Source: Ascarosepion bandense (taxonomy: Eukaryota > Mollusca > Cephalopoda > Sepiida > Sepiidae). Taken from it: a DNA stretch of 64,000 bases. Numbering within the stretch: position 1 is the stretch's first letter; every line of letters starts with the position of its first letter. This document shows positions 11,351-22,170 of the stretch, piece by piece. Both the position numbers and the translations under genes were made by a program. The notes below the pieces were generated by a model. The model worked only from the letters and a program-made list of their open reading frames with translations. It was not told the origin of the DNA and did no database searches. The stretch covers positions 15,028,501-15,092,500 of the forward strand of contig JBBBDQ010000191.1 of the NCBI GenBank assembly GCA_037127315.1, read 5' to 3'.

Positions 11351-11656
11351 AGGATGTGCGTTGTGGAGCATTGGTTATCGGTTCGGAACGAGAAATCGGG
11401 GGGCCGAGTTCGAATTCCAGACGAATTCATTGCATTCACTTACGCGCAAATACCCTTGGGAAAGGTATTAATCCGTCTATTCCTTCCAGTTATGGGTCAA
11501 ATAAAGATTGGGTTCTATAGCCTTGGTTGGTCACCAGTCTACCGCAGAAAGCAATGGCAACCTACTGCGGGATAATCTTCTGCCTAGTCAGTCATGTCTC
11601 TTTCGAGACATGATCGCCCAAGCGAGTATCACGTATGGCACTTAATTGACTGACTG
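11351..11656 (+). mobile_element. SINE-T, full length with target-site duplications
   Basis: A 306-bp tRNA-derived SINE that defines the family. Head GGATGTGCGTTGTGG with a degenerate A box, then CGAGTTCGAATTCCAG (B box, 8 of 9 consensus positions). The conserved body holds CAAATACCCTTGGGAAAGGT, CAACCTACTGCGGGATAATC and the perfect hairpin CATGTCTCTTTCGAGACATG. It ends in CTGACTG. Exact 11-bp direct repeats flank it, the mark of LINE-mediated retroposition. Not protein coding. Confidence 0.92.
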
Positions 11657-11667
11657 AAACTTAACAA

Positions 11668-12309
11668 GTCTTCTGTTATACTCCTTCATGGAACTACTCC
11701 TAAACCTTTCTTTAGGTACATGCGCTACCCATTTTTATGCTACTGTTTGAAGTGTCTCCAAGCCTTCATTCCTCATTGTTTCCTAGAAATTTCAACTGTT
11801 TTCTTCTAATTATAATTATAACCGTCTTTTAATTTTCTGTTTGCCTTAGAACTTCCTCGTTGATCACATGCTCTGTCCATGGTGTTTTCAGCCTGATTTT
11901 GTATAATATTTGTTGGCTCAAATCACCTCTTCGTCTGTGAAGAAATTGTTCAGAATTAACTACCATATACAGGAAGTGATATTACATCGCAATTTAGTAT
12001 TCTTTTCTTTTTTTTCTAATGAACTTTTCCCATTTTTTTTTTTTTAACTTTGATTAGTTTTGAAGGGCAACTTTTAATATTTCAATGCGCGTTTCGAATT
12101 TCGGTGTTACATTTCTCGTCCCCTTTTTAAAATATTTACTTTTTTGTACTGATTGATTTTACTATGTCCAATTCGTAACTAGCATTTTGGGCTGTTTCCT
12201 CTTGCTGACAAACATATCACCGTCTTCTTACAATTGATCGTTATAAAAGTAAAATTCTGAAATGGACTAAAATCTTCCGATATAGCTAGGCGAGAAAAGA
12301 TTTTTTTTT
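11668..12309. other. Unassigned T-rich stretch
   Basis: 11690-11950 resembles decayed retroelement sequence (LINE-D C-terminal style, minus strand) too weakly to call. The rest is T-rich with no signal. Confidence 0.4.
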
Positions 12310-12757
12310 ATAAGCGTTTCACCCCGAGCAAGGCATGTCACCGCTACTACTGCGCAGGGGGCTACGTAGAGTGGAGAAAGGCTGATTAAATATAGGAAAT
12401 ATCAGAGGGTGGGTGATAGGCGGGTAAGGATACCGAGAGTGAGGGTTGGGTAGATGAGAGTGTTCTGAGAATAGTTGGGAGTTAGTGTGATAGGTGTCTA
12501 TTGACCCTACATTTAAACACCTGGAGATTGTAACTGTCGGGAAAGCAGACTTGTGGAAGGGAGTTCCACAGGCGGGAAGCGCGAGAAAAGAAGCTGTTGG
12601 AGTAAAATTTACGGTTACATCTTATTTGTTTAACTGTAAAAGGGTGGGACCTAGTTGCTAATCTAGTATCTCGTGTAAATTCGTGCTTAGGCAGCACCAG
12701 TGATCTAAGCTCATCGGAGCAGAAGCCATGAAAGTACTTGTAGAAGAGGCGCAGGGA
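12310..12757 (-). pseudogene. LINE-C C-terminus and 3' tail, well preserved
   Basis: On the minus strand an open frame encodes LFYKYFHGFCSDELRSLV, then a stretch with TRLATRSHPFTV, and FFSRASRLWNSLP, the C-terminal signature of jockey/CR1-type LINE proteins. The frame ends NRHLSH just before the 3' region, and the tail (12310-12365, plus-strand CACCCCGAGCAAGGCATG) closes the element. The upstream edge, at about 12757, joins directly to a 5S-headed SINE rather than to more LINE. Confidence 0.85.
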
Positions 12758-12888
12758 TGGATTACTTCCTTTCCCTAAGTCATTTCCGTGTAAGGGAATA
12801 TAGCGAACCTGATGGGAATTGAAACTCTGCTTTCTGATTTTTAATTCCGAGACGTTATTCATCGCACCACCCGCACACCCAAACTTAT
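12758..12888 (-). mobile_element. tRNA head and body start of SINE-5ST (copy a)
   Basis: Minus-strand sequence GTGTGCGGGTGGTGCGATG, then AGTTTCAATTCCCATCAGG (B-box region), then body up to AAAGGAAGTAATCC, where it switches to LINE-C. Directly preceded on the same strand by the 5S-like module 12889-12983. Confidence 0.75.
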
Positions 12889-12983
12889 ATCACCTGGTAT
12901 TCCCAAACGGTCATCCTGACCAGTCTCGACTTTGCTCAACTTCGGTGATCATATGAGAACTGGTTTTTCATCTCAATATAACC
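12889..12983 (-). ncRNA. 5S rRNA-derived module of chimeric SINE (copy a)
   Basis: The reverse complement contains GATCACCGAAGTTGAGCA, GACTGGTCAG and GGGAATACCAGGTG, in the order of animal 5S rRNA. It is diverged and has an internal deletion, so it is not a functional rRNA gene. It is joined 3' to a tRNA-like SINE head through the linker ATAAGTTTGGGTGTGCGGG. Confidence 0.8.
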
Positions 12984-12989
12984 AAAATT

Positions 12990-14080
12990 CCCCCAAATTA
13001 TAATATAAATTGTATACATAGAAAATAACTTGATCTAGGTTTAACGACCACCTTCAGTGGCATTTAAGTAACTGACTCCAAAGAAGATATACAGCAATAC
13101 ATTTTTGAAAAGAAAAAAACTAATATATTTTCATAAAGAAAATTACTAATGTTTTCAAGAAAATTAATTTTAGGCATTAAACGACCCATAAGGAATTGAA
13201 ATTGTTTTTCAGCGACATATCAACTTCTGATGGGTGATTTCATTTTCTTGGAAGTATTCGTAATTTTCTTTACGAAATTTTTTTTCTTTTTATTTATTGC
13301 TAGCAATTTTTTTTCTTTTTTTTTTAAACCATGAAAATGCATTGTTGATATAAAAATGTATATTTATACTTACATAGTGTTTGATCGCAGTTTGGGAGTC
13401 ATTATTTGCTAATAGATGGGATCCTAACGGATGCTACAACCTCGGGTTATGGTATACCTGGAAACAACAATAATTAATCGTTGGTTCCACACTTTTCAAA
13501 ACCTCTAATCTCCCGATCAGAGGCGTTGCTACCGGATATAATTTATTCAGGAAGAAACGAGTTTGGAAAAGGAGGCGCAAGAACAGTTTTGTTTATACGT
13601 AGATAAGTATTATGGGGTTTTAAGTTCAATTTTTCATTTTACTTATTTATTTGGATTTTTCAGGTCATTTTTTGGGTTGTTTTATTTTTTAATTTTTTAC
13701 AATATTCTTCCCGCTTTTTTATTTTTTTACTTGTAGCGCCAGGAATTTTCAGACGAGCACATGACTTGATTAGACATCGTTGTGCAAAAGCAGTTTTAAT
13801 AATAATATAATAATAATAATCATCTTCGTAGCATCCTTATTTCTATGCAAACAGAAGTTTGCCTTCATAAACATTATTGTTCTTTCTCCAGTTGCTCCAC
13901 TTTCTCTTTAATTCTTTTCTGATCAGCGTCGTTCCTTTTTGTTTTCATTGCACCCCTCTGGTTTCGCTCCTGTTGTTCTTTAAATCCTCTTTTCTCTTTT
14001 CTTTCTTTGTTGCTTCAGTCACCCCGGGAGCTCACTCGCTTGCAGCCATAGGAAGACTCAAGCTCCAGTCAAACAACAAC
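12990..14080. other. Unassigned sequence
   Basis: AT-rich. A T-rich block lies at 13260-13330. No gene or recognised repeat. Confidence 0.45.
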
Positions 14081-14345
14081 AGCCAATAACTGATTTTGGG
14101 CGCGAATTTCCAAGAACGTCAGGTAATATACTCATATCCACATATAACCTCTTTCCCCTCCATATTCTTTGCAGACTGTCCGCTGCTGGGTGCCTTGCCA
14201 GAGATAACTGGCTGTATCTGTAGGTGATTGCAGCCTGACTAACGCAGCTGTCCCGACAGGCTGATTAGAACGGTGTCGTCGGAGGATACAGTATGGCCGC
14301 GGGAAGGTAGGGGTCGCCATTTTGACAAGAATCGGTCCTAAGGGG
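14081..14345. promoter_or_regulatory. Candidate promoter-like GC-richer island with YY1-type site
   Basis: A locally GC-rich, non-repetitive island. It contains GTCGCCATTTTGAC (14313-14326), which matches the YY1 core CGCCATNTTG found near many metazoan start sites, next to ATGGCCGCGG. No transcript or exon evidence, so this is weak. Confidence 0.25.
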
Positions 14346-14954
14346 ATGAATGGAAACGACTAACGAAGCAGGGATAGGGATAGAAAAAGTGAATGTTGAA
14401 TGAATGGAATATAAACATTGAATAACACAGCGGCACACACAAGTAATTAAGCAAATGTGAACTATAATAACGAAGCCGTGTATCAAGTGACGGGCCCAGT
14501 TATGGAATAAATAAATGGAGAGGTAGCTGTGATTTAGTTTGATTCAATCAATGACTGCATTTTATTAGTCCGTTTGAGCGACAAGAATCTCTTGTCATAT
14601 TGATATTATTTATGCCGCATGTCTCGCATTGATGATATATTTATCTTGTCTCTAATCTAAGCAAGAGGAAGAAATACCTTCACCAAAAGAATTAACAGTA
14701 AATTTCCTTGAGCTCTTTCCACTCTTCTGCCATTTTGTAAAGATGTGTTCCTTAATATAGGACTTATATAAAAATGTTGAAGGAGACTATGTGTGAGTCT
14801 CTGTTGCTGTTATAATATTATAAACTCCCAGAGTTGATTTCATGTTTTAATGAAAACGGTGAAATTTGTTAAACTGCGTACATTTTTATCGACTATTTTT
14901 CAAATGCCCTTAAACTAATTTAATCGTCGCATTTTTCTGACGGTGGCCATTAAT

Positions 14955-15395
14955 GGGTTATAGGTAGACAACTATAATTGATGCAGGATTTTTTTTTTTT
15001 TCGCAAACCTATAATTTATATTAGATTGTTTTTTGTTTTTATAGACGTGTAATGGGAAATGGATTTTTTTTTTTTAGTAATGACGTAACTGAAACCGAAT
15101 TTTTTTCTTTTTTTACTTATGCCTTGTAATTTAAACCGGATTTTTTTTTTAAACCTGTAATTGAGACCTGATTTGTTTATGGAACAATAATTGATACGGA
15201 TTTTTTCTTTTTTTATAAAGCTTTTTTATGGAACTATAATTCTAATTTGTTGCCGTAGTTGTTTTTTTTTTTTGTTTTTTTTTTGTTTTTTTTACTATTA
15301 TTATTTTTTAATAAAACTAATTGATGCCGGAGTTTTTAATAACACTATAATGAATACCGGGTTTTTATTTAATTTTTGCAGTTAATACCAGATTT
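14955..15395 (+). repeat. Degenerate tandem array, unit about 30-60 bp
   Basis: About eleven spaced repeats of a core like ACTATAATTGATGCCGGA followed by a T-run. Clear copies lie near 14966, 15120, 15153, 15185, 15232, 15316 and 15342. T-run length drift explains the variable period. Coding is absent: the open frame over it is phenylalanine-rich from T-runs. Confidence 0.6.
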
Positions 15396-16257
15396 AACGG
15401 CATATATTAATGGGTTCAGTAGCATCTTAAATTGTAGCTATTCTTATATTCACTTTTTTTAATGTCCATCTGGGTATCTACAACTTAGGTGCAGTTAGCT
15501 GTCCAAGCAGCCAGAAAATCGAAAATAACCACCAGTAACAAACCTTTCAAGAGACATTTTAATAGTCATACTAACAACAAAACGTTTAAAATGATAGCGC
15601 CTAATTATTGAGTAATTATTCTTATTTTACAGAGGAATACATTATTTGTTGATTATTAAGAATAAATGTTTATTTAGTAACCTTTCAGGTTTTACTGGAG
15701 GCAGAAATGATAAAAAACAAGAGTTTTTAAGAATTTGTTTTCATTTTTAAAACTTCGAATAAGATATATATGCGCTACCTTGAATATTTTTATTTATCGA
15801 ACATTACAATTTAAATAAAAATAAAATACTGGAAAAATGCAATATTTTGCGTTATTTTTATTTTATTTAAGTTGTAATTTTGATTCTTGGTTTTGTATTT
15901 TAGAGTTTTTTCTTCTCTTTTTCTTAAATGTTACTAATTCTCCAAGCAAATGTTTTTTAAAATATATAAAACTTATTCCAGTTCAGGCAGAACTTGACTG
16001 AGTTTCATAGAAGAAAAAAATTATTTATGCTATTTTTAATTTGTATCACGAAAAACTTTCAGGAAACAAATTCGGTCTTTGATGCAATAAAGATAAAAGT
16101 ATAAATCATATTTTAATAATCCGTTGTATCTTTGAAAAAAAAAATGGGGCTCATCAAACGTTAACATTTTTTTCTTAACTTGATTTTTTAACAACTGGAA
16201 ACACGCTGCCTGCATAAGGACAGGTAACGAATTCAGCAATTATTTTTTTTTATTTTT
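15396..16257. other. Unassigned AT-rich stretch
   Basis: No gene, RNA or repeat recognised. Confidence 0.45.
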
Positions 16258-16400
16258 TATTTTTTAATCATATCACCCCGAGCAAGGCGGTAACGCCACT
16301 GATGTGCAGGGGGGCTACATAGGAGTGAAAAGATTGAAACCACATCATAAACAGGGAACAAGGGATGAGCCTCTTCACCTGTTCAATAGATGAGGGTGGA
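16258..16400 (-). mobile_element. SINE-S copy, 5' truncated
   Basis: Minus-strand SINE-S. The 3' tail shared with LINE-C (plus-strand AATCATATCACCCCGAGCAA) is at 16267, followed by the SINE-S-specific part with AAGGGATGAGCCTCTTCACC. It stops where LINE-D sequence begins. Confidence 0.8.
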
Positions 16401-16915
16401 GTGATACTAAGATTGAAAGTGGCGTAAGACAAGGATGCGTCTTTTCACCAGATCTATTCAACTTATACAGCAAGACTATTCTGAGAACCCTAGAAGTTAT
16501 GCCAAAATTCGTCATCGGAGGCCACAATTTAAACAATATAAGGTACGCAGATGATACAGTGCTGATAGCAGACACAGAAAGAAAATTACAAGACCTCCTC
16601 CAGAAGGTAGCTGAAGAGAGTGACAAGAAAGAACTACAAATAAACTGCACGAAAACCGAATGCATGGTCATCAGCAAAAAAGGCAGCCCAAAATGCCAAT
16701 TACAGGGGTGAGGGACTCTAAAATTAAGCAGGTACAGACATTTAAATACCTAGGAAGTGTTTTAACAGAAGACGGAAAGTGCGACACTGAGATCTGAAGG
16801 CGACTTGGCATGGCGAAGTAGCATTCCAGAAGTTGAGTAAAGTATTAAGAAAAAATTTCACTAGAAACAAAGAGGAGAGTACTTGATTGCTATGTGATGT
16901 CAGAATTTTCTTTCA
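16401..16915 (+). pseudogene. LINE-D reverse transcriptase palm/thumb fragment
   Basis: The best LINE-D active-site fragment. Conceptual translation reads GVRQGCVFSPDLFNLYSKTI, then NNIRYADDTVLIADTERKL with the catalytic YADD intact (about 16540-16560), then LQDLLQKVAEESDKKELQIN and KTECMVISKK, matching the palm of AP-endonuclease-type LINEs. The frame breaks near 16710, and later thumb sequence (FKYLGSVLTEDGKCDTEI) continues in another frame. Truncated at both ends, so inactive. Confidence 0.85.
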
Positions 16916-17008
16916 CCTTGATGATTACATATAATAATTCCACAGGAATTACTAAAACCATATATTGAAATTATTTTACTATAGAAACCATCTTTCATTT
17001 ATTTTATG

Positions 17009-17142
17009 TTAGTGTAGCAGTTCGATGTAGTGTACTGGTTAGCAACCTTGTGTAACTAGATCAATTACGACTGGGTAGCGAGTTCGATCCTCATTCGGTG
17101 CTCCACACATTTAGCTTTGTGCCACATCTAAGTTATGCGTAA
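17009..17142 (+). mobile_element. SINE-E copy, first of a tandem pair
   Basis: Head with GTACTGGTTAGCAACCTTG (A-box region) and GCGAGTTCGATCCTCATTCG (B-box region), then CTTTGTGCCACATCTAAG. The next copy begins immediately. Confidence 0.8.
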
Positions 17143-17275
17143 AAAACTATTTTGGGCATTTCGACGTAATGGTTGGCAAGCTTACCATGGTAGGTCAATT
17201 ACAAGTGAGTAATGTGTTCGACTCTCACTGGGTGCTCTACACATTCGGCTTTGTGCCACATCACTCTCTCTCCCC
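17143..17275 (+). mobile_element. SINE-E copy, second of a tandem pair
   Basis: Same order as the preceding copy: AATGGTTGGCAAGCTTACC, TGTTCGACTCTCACTGGGT, CGGCTTTGTGCCACATC. The head-to-tail pair suggests insertion into a tail or a duplication. Confidence 0.8.
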
Positions 17276-17298
17276 CTCTCATATATATATATATTTAT
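17276..17298. repeat. CT/AT microsatellite
   Basis: Short CT and AT runs that separate SINE-E from family J. Confidence 0.85.
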
Positions 17299-17520
17299 TT
17301 TGGCAGCATTTTTCATTAATACAGGTTTCATTGAATAATATAGACAAGTTCTGTCTGTTTATTTTGTGTAAGATCCGTTCGTATGATCTGATTAGCTTGA
17401 TAGTGTTGTCATGGAAAGACGACAAGAAATCGCAATAATTGTTGATTTTTTTTTATCAGGTCTGAGCTTTCGGCTTACATAAGCCATTATCAAAGGATGA
17501 ACATTTAATGTTCAGTGAAC
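17299..17520. repeat. Dispersed repeat family J, copy 2
   Basis: Contains GCTTTCGGCTTACATAAGCC and TTTCATTGAATAATATAGAC, which also occur in reverse orientation in the 2.1-2.5 kb region. No coding. Confidence 0.5.
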
Positions 17521-17599
17521 ATAGAACATTTAAATTATTATTAACAGAGTGGAGTTATACAGAGAAAATTAGACAGGTCCATTTTTTGTGTCGCACATG

Positions 17600-17745
17600 G
17601 CTGTAGGCCGAGAAGGAATGGTGGTAGTGGGTTTTTGGTCAATTACACTATACAAGCAGCAGTTCCCAGACCAATCCCTCATGCCACTATACACTCAATT
17701 GACCAAAAACCCACTACCACCGTTTCTTCATGGCGTTTACAGTCT
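17600..17745. mobile_element. Inverted-repeat element with perfect 25-bp arms
   Basis: 17620-17644 is the exact reverse complement of 17697-17721, with a 52-nt spacer. Imperfect pairing extends outward to about 17600 and 17745. A MITE or foldback structure, no coding. Confidence 0.7.
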
Positions 17746-17793
17746 AAAGATTTTTTTTTTAATCTTTTCAAACCAAGCAACGCAAGAAAGCTA

Positions 17794-17877
17794 CTAGGAC
17801 GCAATGAATTAAATATTAAAGAATATAAAAAATAACTAGGACGCAATGAATTAAATATTAAAGAATATAAAAAATAA
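17794..17877 (+). repeat. Exact 42-bp tandem duplication
   Basis: The unit starting CTAGGACGCAATGAATTAAA occurs at 17794-17835 and again, identically, at 17836-17877. Confidence 0.95.
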
Positions 17878-18294
17878 CACCATTATGGAAACAGAAAAAT
17901 AAAAGAACAGGAATTAAGAAGATAAAAGATTGCAATTGACATTGCATTTAATTTTTTTAAAGGTCAACGTCAAATGACAAGGAAGAGTCCGAAAAGAAAA
18001 ATGTTTTAACTATTAGGGAAACCACATTTAAACGAGGCATTCTGTAGACCGCTTAGCCACGAAAGGACTTCACAGCGATGTAATGTGTATCTCTCATTGA
18101 GGCCTATATCTGATAACTTTCAGTCTATATTCTATTGTTATTTGGTTAAAAAAAAAAAAGAGACTTAAATTAAGACTTGGCTTAAAGTGACACAAAATCT
18201 TTGTGAATTTTATAACTTTTTGTTTTAAATTAAATTTTTAAAATTTAAAATATCTTCTAAACTTTGTGAACAGACAAAATAATTTTTTTTTTCA

Positions 18295-18437
18295 AAGTCT
18301 CTTCTCTTTCTAGTGATGGATTAAATAGCAGGACAAATTGTGTTCTATAACTTTGGTTGAGAACCAGTCTACCACAGAAAGTAATGTCAACCTACTGAGA
18401 GAAAATCTTCTGCACAGCCAGTCATGTCTATTTCGAA
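18295..18437 (+). mobile_element. SINE-T body fragment
   Basis: Body and part of the tail only: TGGATTAAATAGCAGGACA, AACCAGTCTACCACAGAAAG, GTCATGTCTATTTCGA. It switches abruptly to a LINE-C/SINE-S tail at 18438. Confidence 0.7.
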
Positions 18438-18632
18438 ACGCCACTGATGTGCAGGGGGCTACATAAATGTAAAAAGATTAATTAGAAAAGAGTGAGGAGT
18501 ACAAACTAGTTAGAAAGAAACAACAGAAAGCTGAGAAAGCAGGTGCGATGACAGATACATAGGTGGAGAGAAAGGGAAGGTTATACGGGGGTGGGGAGAG
18601 AGCTAGAGTCCAGTGGTTAGTAGATGAGTATT

Positions 18633-18635
<3 letters not shown>
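18438..18635 (-). mobile_element. LINE-C 3' UTR fragment
   Basis: Minus strand. Begins inside the shared tail (plus-strand AACGCCACTGATGTGCAGGG) and continues into purine-rich sequence like the 3' UTR of the copy at 12370-12480. No coding. Confidence 0.55.

Positions 18636-18666
<31 letters not shown>
18636..18666. repeat. (AT)n microsatellite
   Basis: AT array just before HelN copy 3. Confidence 0.95.
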
Positions 18667-18671
<5 letters not shown>

Positions 18672-18954
18672 TATTTATAAATGGAACTTTGTCTGTGTGT
18701 GTCCGTCCGTTACCTATAGACTCCAAAACGGCTGAACCGATTTTCTTGGAAATTTACACAGTTGTACCATAAGCGTCTGCGAGTGTTCTTTGCTAGGTTT
18801 TGTGTCGAGGTACCCCCGATAAATATCGATAATCGAAAAAATAGGGTTATAGAAGGAGTGGTCTGATTTTAATCAAATTTGATACACTCATAGACAAAGA
18901 CATAAGAAACGATATTCAGAAGTTTCAAGGTTGCAGTTCTTACAATAGTATTAT

Positions 18955-19004
<50 letters not shown>

Positions 19005-19045
19005 AGATGTTTGTGTGTATGTTTATTAATCTGCCTGTATATTTT
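18665..19045 (+). mobile_element. HelN copy 3, 5' part with internal AT array
   Basis: Starts ATAAACTTATTTATAAATGG and carries the family landmarks through CGATATTCAGAAGTTTCAAG. It then enters an (AT)n array (about 18956-19000) at the same internal site as in other copies, followed by GGCAAGATGTTTGTGTGTAT. The 3' half, with hairpin and CTAG, is missing. Confidence 0.75.
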
Positions 19046-19874
19046 GGAACACGGGTTGATTTCTTTAAGAACTCATAGAACATCATATTAATGGCATGAA
19101 AGAGCTCCTTCGTGTTGGTTGCTTGGGTGATTTTGTTTAGTGGCATATCAATCTCTATGGGTTATTTAATGCCAAAATCTAAATAATTTGAACACAATTT
19201 TATGGCTTCAACAAAATATATTTTGAACGTAACTTTGTCGTGTGATGTTATATAGCTTTGAAAAATAAGAATAGAAACTTATAGGTCTGAATCGTATTAA
19301 GATGTTCCGCAGGAACATAGAACTTAGTATAGAACTTCAAAACAAGCAGCACACAAAAGAGAAACTATGAAAATAAAAATAACAAAGAATTAAGTAGAAA
19401 CAAGTCAATTTTGATCTGGTTGTACATTTCTCATCTCAAAATGTAAAGTAAATACTGACTGACTGGTTGGTTGTTAGGTAATCGCGTACTTTAGACTCGA
19501 TTTGTTCAAACAAAATCAGAACTAATTTTCGGTTTTATCAGATTCAGGGTAATTATAACCCTATTTGCACGCTATTGATTTACTGTGCAGACGTGTGCTA
19601 AATTGTATATTTATTCAGTTTAGTTTAGTCTTGGAGCAAGTGGGAAATGTTGAGCTTTATATCAATGTGGTTAGTATATTAAAATGGAATTTACTTATCT
19701 ACGCTGCTACAGTAAAACACAAGAGTAGGAATTCATATCCGTGTCTGGATTTGAAAATGAGTTCTGATTTTTTAGGAGTTTTATTATATTACTTTCTTCT
19801 GTCAGTCATGTTTACATCTTAATGAAGTGTTGCTTTAAGATAATAATGTATTTACTTTCCATATATTTTTTGAG

Positions 19875-19917
<43 letters not shown>

Positions 19918-20745
19918 AAATGGATGTGCAGTTTGTATAGTTTCAATCAAATGAGCTGTTTATCTTCCAGTTCTTCTGTTATCCTTTATATATTTGTGTG
20001 TGTGTGTGTGTATTATGTTTTTTTTCCTTTGAATGTTACCGTAGCTTTGTACATTACATTATTTTGTAGTCAATTACCGTTCAGTGAGCATTCTTACTTT
20101 TTTCCTGCAGTTACGTGACTGTAGTGGTTGTTTATGGTGTACTGGAGATTTTTCTGGTTTTGATTGGGGGTTTTTTGTGTGTGTGGGGGGGATAGTATGT
20201 GTTTGATGTAGCTATAGCTAAGTTTCAATGAATTTCTGATGAACATTTCATACGATTTGCTTGTTTGTTGATGATTTTGAGGAATATTTTATTTTTTGCA
20301 TTTTTGTTATATATGTGGTGTTTATACGATATTTTTATTTTTTCTTCCCTGAGATCTAAAAAAAGGAGTTTTGCTAAAAAGCAACTGACTTTTCGTGCTA
20401 TTTCATAAACTTTTTTTGTCTGCTTGAAAATTGTTGGGCTGATAGAAAATGGGATTTATCCGATTATGTTGGGTGGGTAGTTAAAGTGTGTGTGTTGCCG
20501 TTTGCTTTACTGTCCAGTTAATATATACCTTAATGACGGTTTTAAAGCCACGTTTAAGAAATGTGTCCCTTTCTTATTTGTTTTAATGTCGATTTTAAAT
20601 CCTATTTGAAAACTTTAAAAATTTTCTGTTCTTGTTTTTTGTAATTTCTTAGGATTATGAACACGTCGTCTTTGAATAAACCAATGCCTTTTATGTTAAT
20701 AATCTTAGCCAGTGTTTGCTTTATTTTATCAGAGTATATGTCGAT
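19046..20745. other. Unassigned AT-rich stretch with small simple repeats
   Basis: Holds an (AT)n array at 19879-19915 and a (GT)n run near 19995-20012. GTGGCATATCAATCTCTATG near 19140 resembles GCATATCAACCTCGGCGGG near 24003, a possible minor repeat. No gene supported. Confidence 0.45.
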
Positions 20746-20938
20746 ATGGAGATGTGCATGTAGTATAACTGTTATCGGCAGTGAAAATAGAATCGTCGAA
20801 CTGAGTTCAAATCCTCGCCTAGTCCTTTGTTTTCACTGTCGCACAAATGCCCTTGAGAAACCATCACTTCTACTCCAACAATGGGTTAAATCGCAAGTTG
20901 ATTAGGCTCTCGAAACTTGAGGAGCAACCAGTCTAGAA
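20746..20938 (+). mobile_element. SINE-T, old diverged copy with head
   Basis: Recognisable order: GATGTGCATGTAGTATAACTG (head), CTGAGTTCAAATCCTCGCC (B-box region), GCACAAATGCCCTTGAGAAA, AATGGGTTAAAT, GCAACCAGTCTAGA. Strongly diverged. Confidence 0.55.
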
Positions 20939-21083
20939 AGAAGACAATTCCGAATTGAAAAATCGTGACGAAGACCATTTCTGCGCCTTCCCCAACAAAA
21001 TCATCGTAATTCAAAGATATTAAGAAATCGCATTTAAACAATATGTCCACTACTTCGAATATAACGAACAGATAGCTTATACA

Positions 21084-21087
<4 letters not shown>

Positions 21088-21170
<83 letters not shown>
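21088..21170. repeat. (AT)n(AC)n compound microsatellite
   Basis: About 37 bp of AT directly followed by about 42 bp of AC. Confidence 0.96.
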
Positions 21171-21173
<3 letters not shown>

Positions 21174-21355
21174 ATAAAGCCTGGCGTACATATGAACAGC
21201 CAAGATATCATGTGCAGTCATCAGGTGGCATATATTGATCTTTCGGCTAAACCAAGTAAGTCGTGGCCGTTCGTATGCACGCTGAATTTATGTTGTTCTT
21301 TGTGTAATGCACAATCTTTTTCATCGTGCTTTTTAATATACTCCGTCGAGAGCAT

Positions 21356-21676
21356 ATATTTATGGATGTGCGTTGTGGTGCAGTGGATATCGACTCGGAA
21401 ATCAGGAAACCGAGTTCGAATTCCAGTTAAATTCCTTGCATTCCCTTACGCACAAATACCTTTGGGAAAGTTATTAATCCGTCTCTTCCCTCCAGTTATG
21501 GGTTAAATAATAGGACAGATTGGGTTCTATAGCCTAGGCTGCCAACCAGTCTACCATAGAAAACAATGGCAACCTATTGATGAATAATTTTCTGTCCAGT
21601 CAGTTATGTCTCTTTTGAGACATGATCGCCCAAAGCGTGTATCACGTATGGCACTTAACGGACTAATATTTATGGA
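21356..21676 (+). mobile_element. SINE-T, full length with 11-bp target-site duplications
   Basis: Direct repeats ATATTTATGGA at 21356-21366 and 21666-21676 flank the element. A box TGGTGCAGTGG (21376-21386) fits the pol III consensus at every position. The B-box region CGAGTTCGAATTCCAG lies around 21412-21427. The body and the tail region near 21605-21655 are conserved. One of the best-preserved promoters of the family in this window. Confidence 0.92.
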
Positions 21677-22079
21677 TAAAAGTGCTTAATATCAGAGATG
21701 GAGCGTATGTAAATATAAAAATGAACTCATCAACACCAAGTGGCGACAGTCAGTTTCATGCTTTTTAAGTACAAACATCAGGCGATGACTGTTGCCGCTG
21801 AGTGTTGACCTCAGTGCACACTTTTATGATGTTGGTTTATAAAATTTGGAGAGTTCGCAATTTTTTCATCCCAATTCAAAATTTCCATATTTGAAACTGA
21901 GGAAATATTTAGTTTACTTCCCAGACCTTATTGGCTGAATTTAACAAAGCCTGTTTGCATTAGTTCTTGCTGTCAAAATATACTTCATAGGCGTATATGA
22001 TAAAAAAAAATATAGTTTTATGCTATTATATTTTTATGGATAAATGTACTCAATGTTAGTTATAATTATACCGAATGTG

Positions 22080-22081
22080 CG

Positions 22082-22146
<65 letters not shown>
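22080..22146. repeat. (CT)n(AT)n(GA)n compound microsatellite
   Basis: CT, AT and GA runs forming an inverted-repeat-like simple sequence block. Confidence 0.95.
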
Positions 22147-22147
<1 letters not shown>

Positions 22148-22170
22148 CAAAGGATTTATGCAATTCAGAT

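Noticed and set aside
11351..11656. True tRNA gene at the SINE-T head
   Set aside because: No cloverleaf with paired acceptor stem could be formed. The sequence is the promoter head of a dispersed SINE.
11690..11950. LINE-D C-terminal remnant on the minus strand
   Set aside because: Only faint similarity of a few words to the C-terminal block at 34900-35100, too weak to annotate with confidence.
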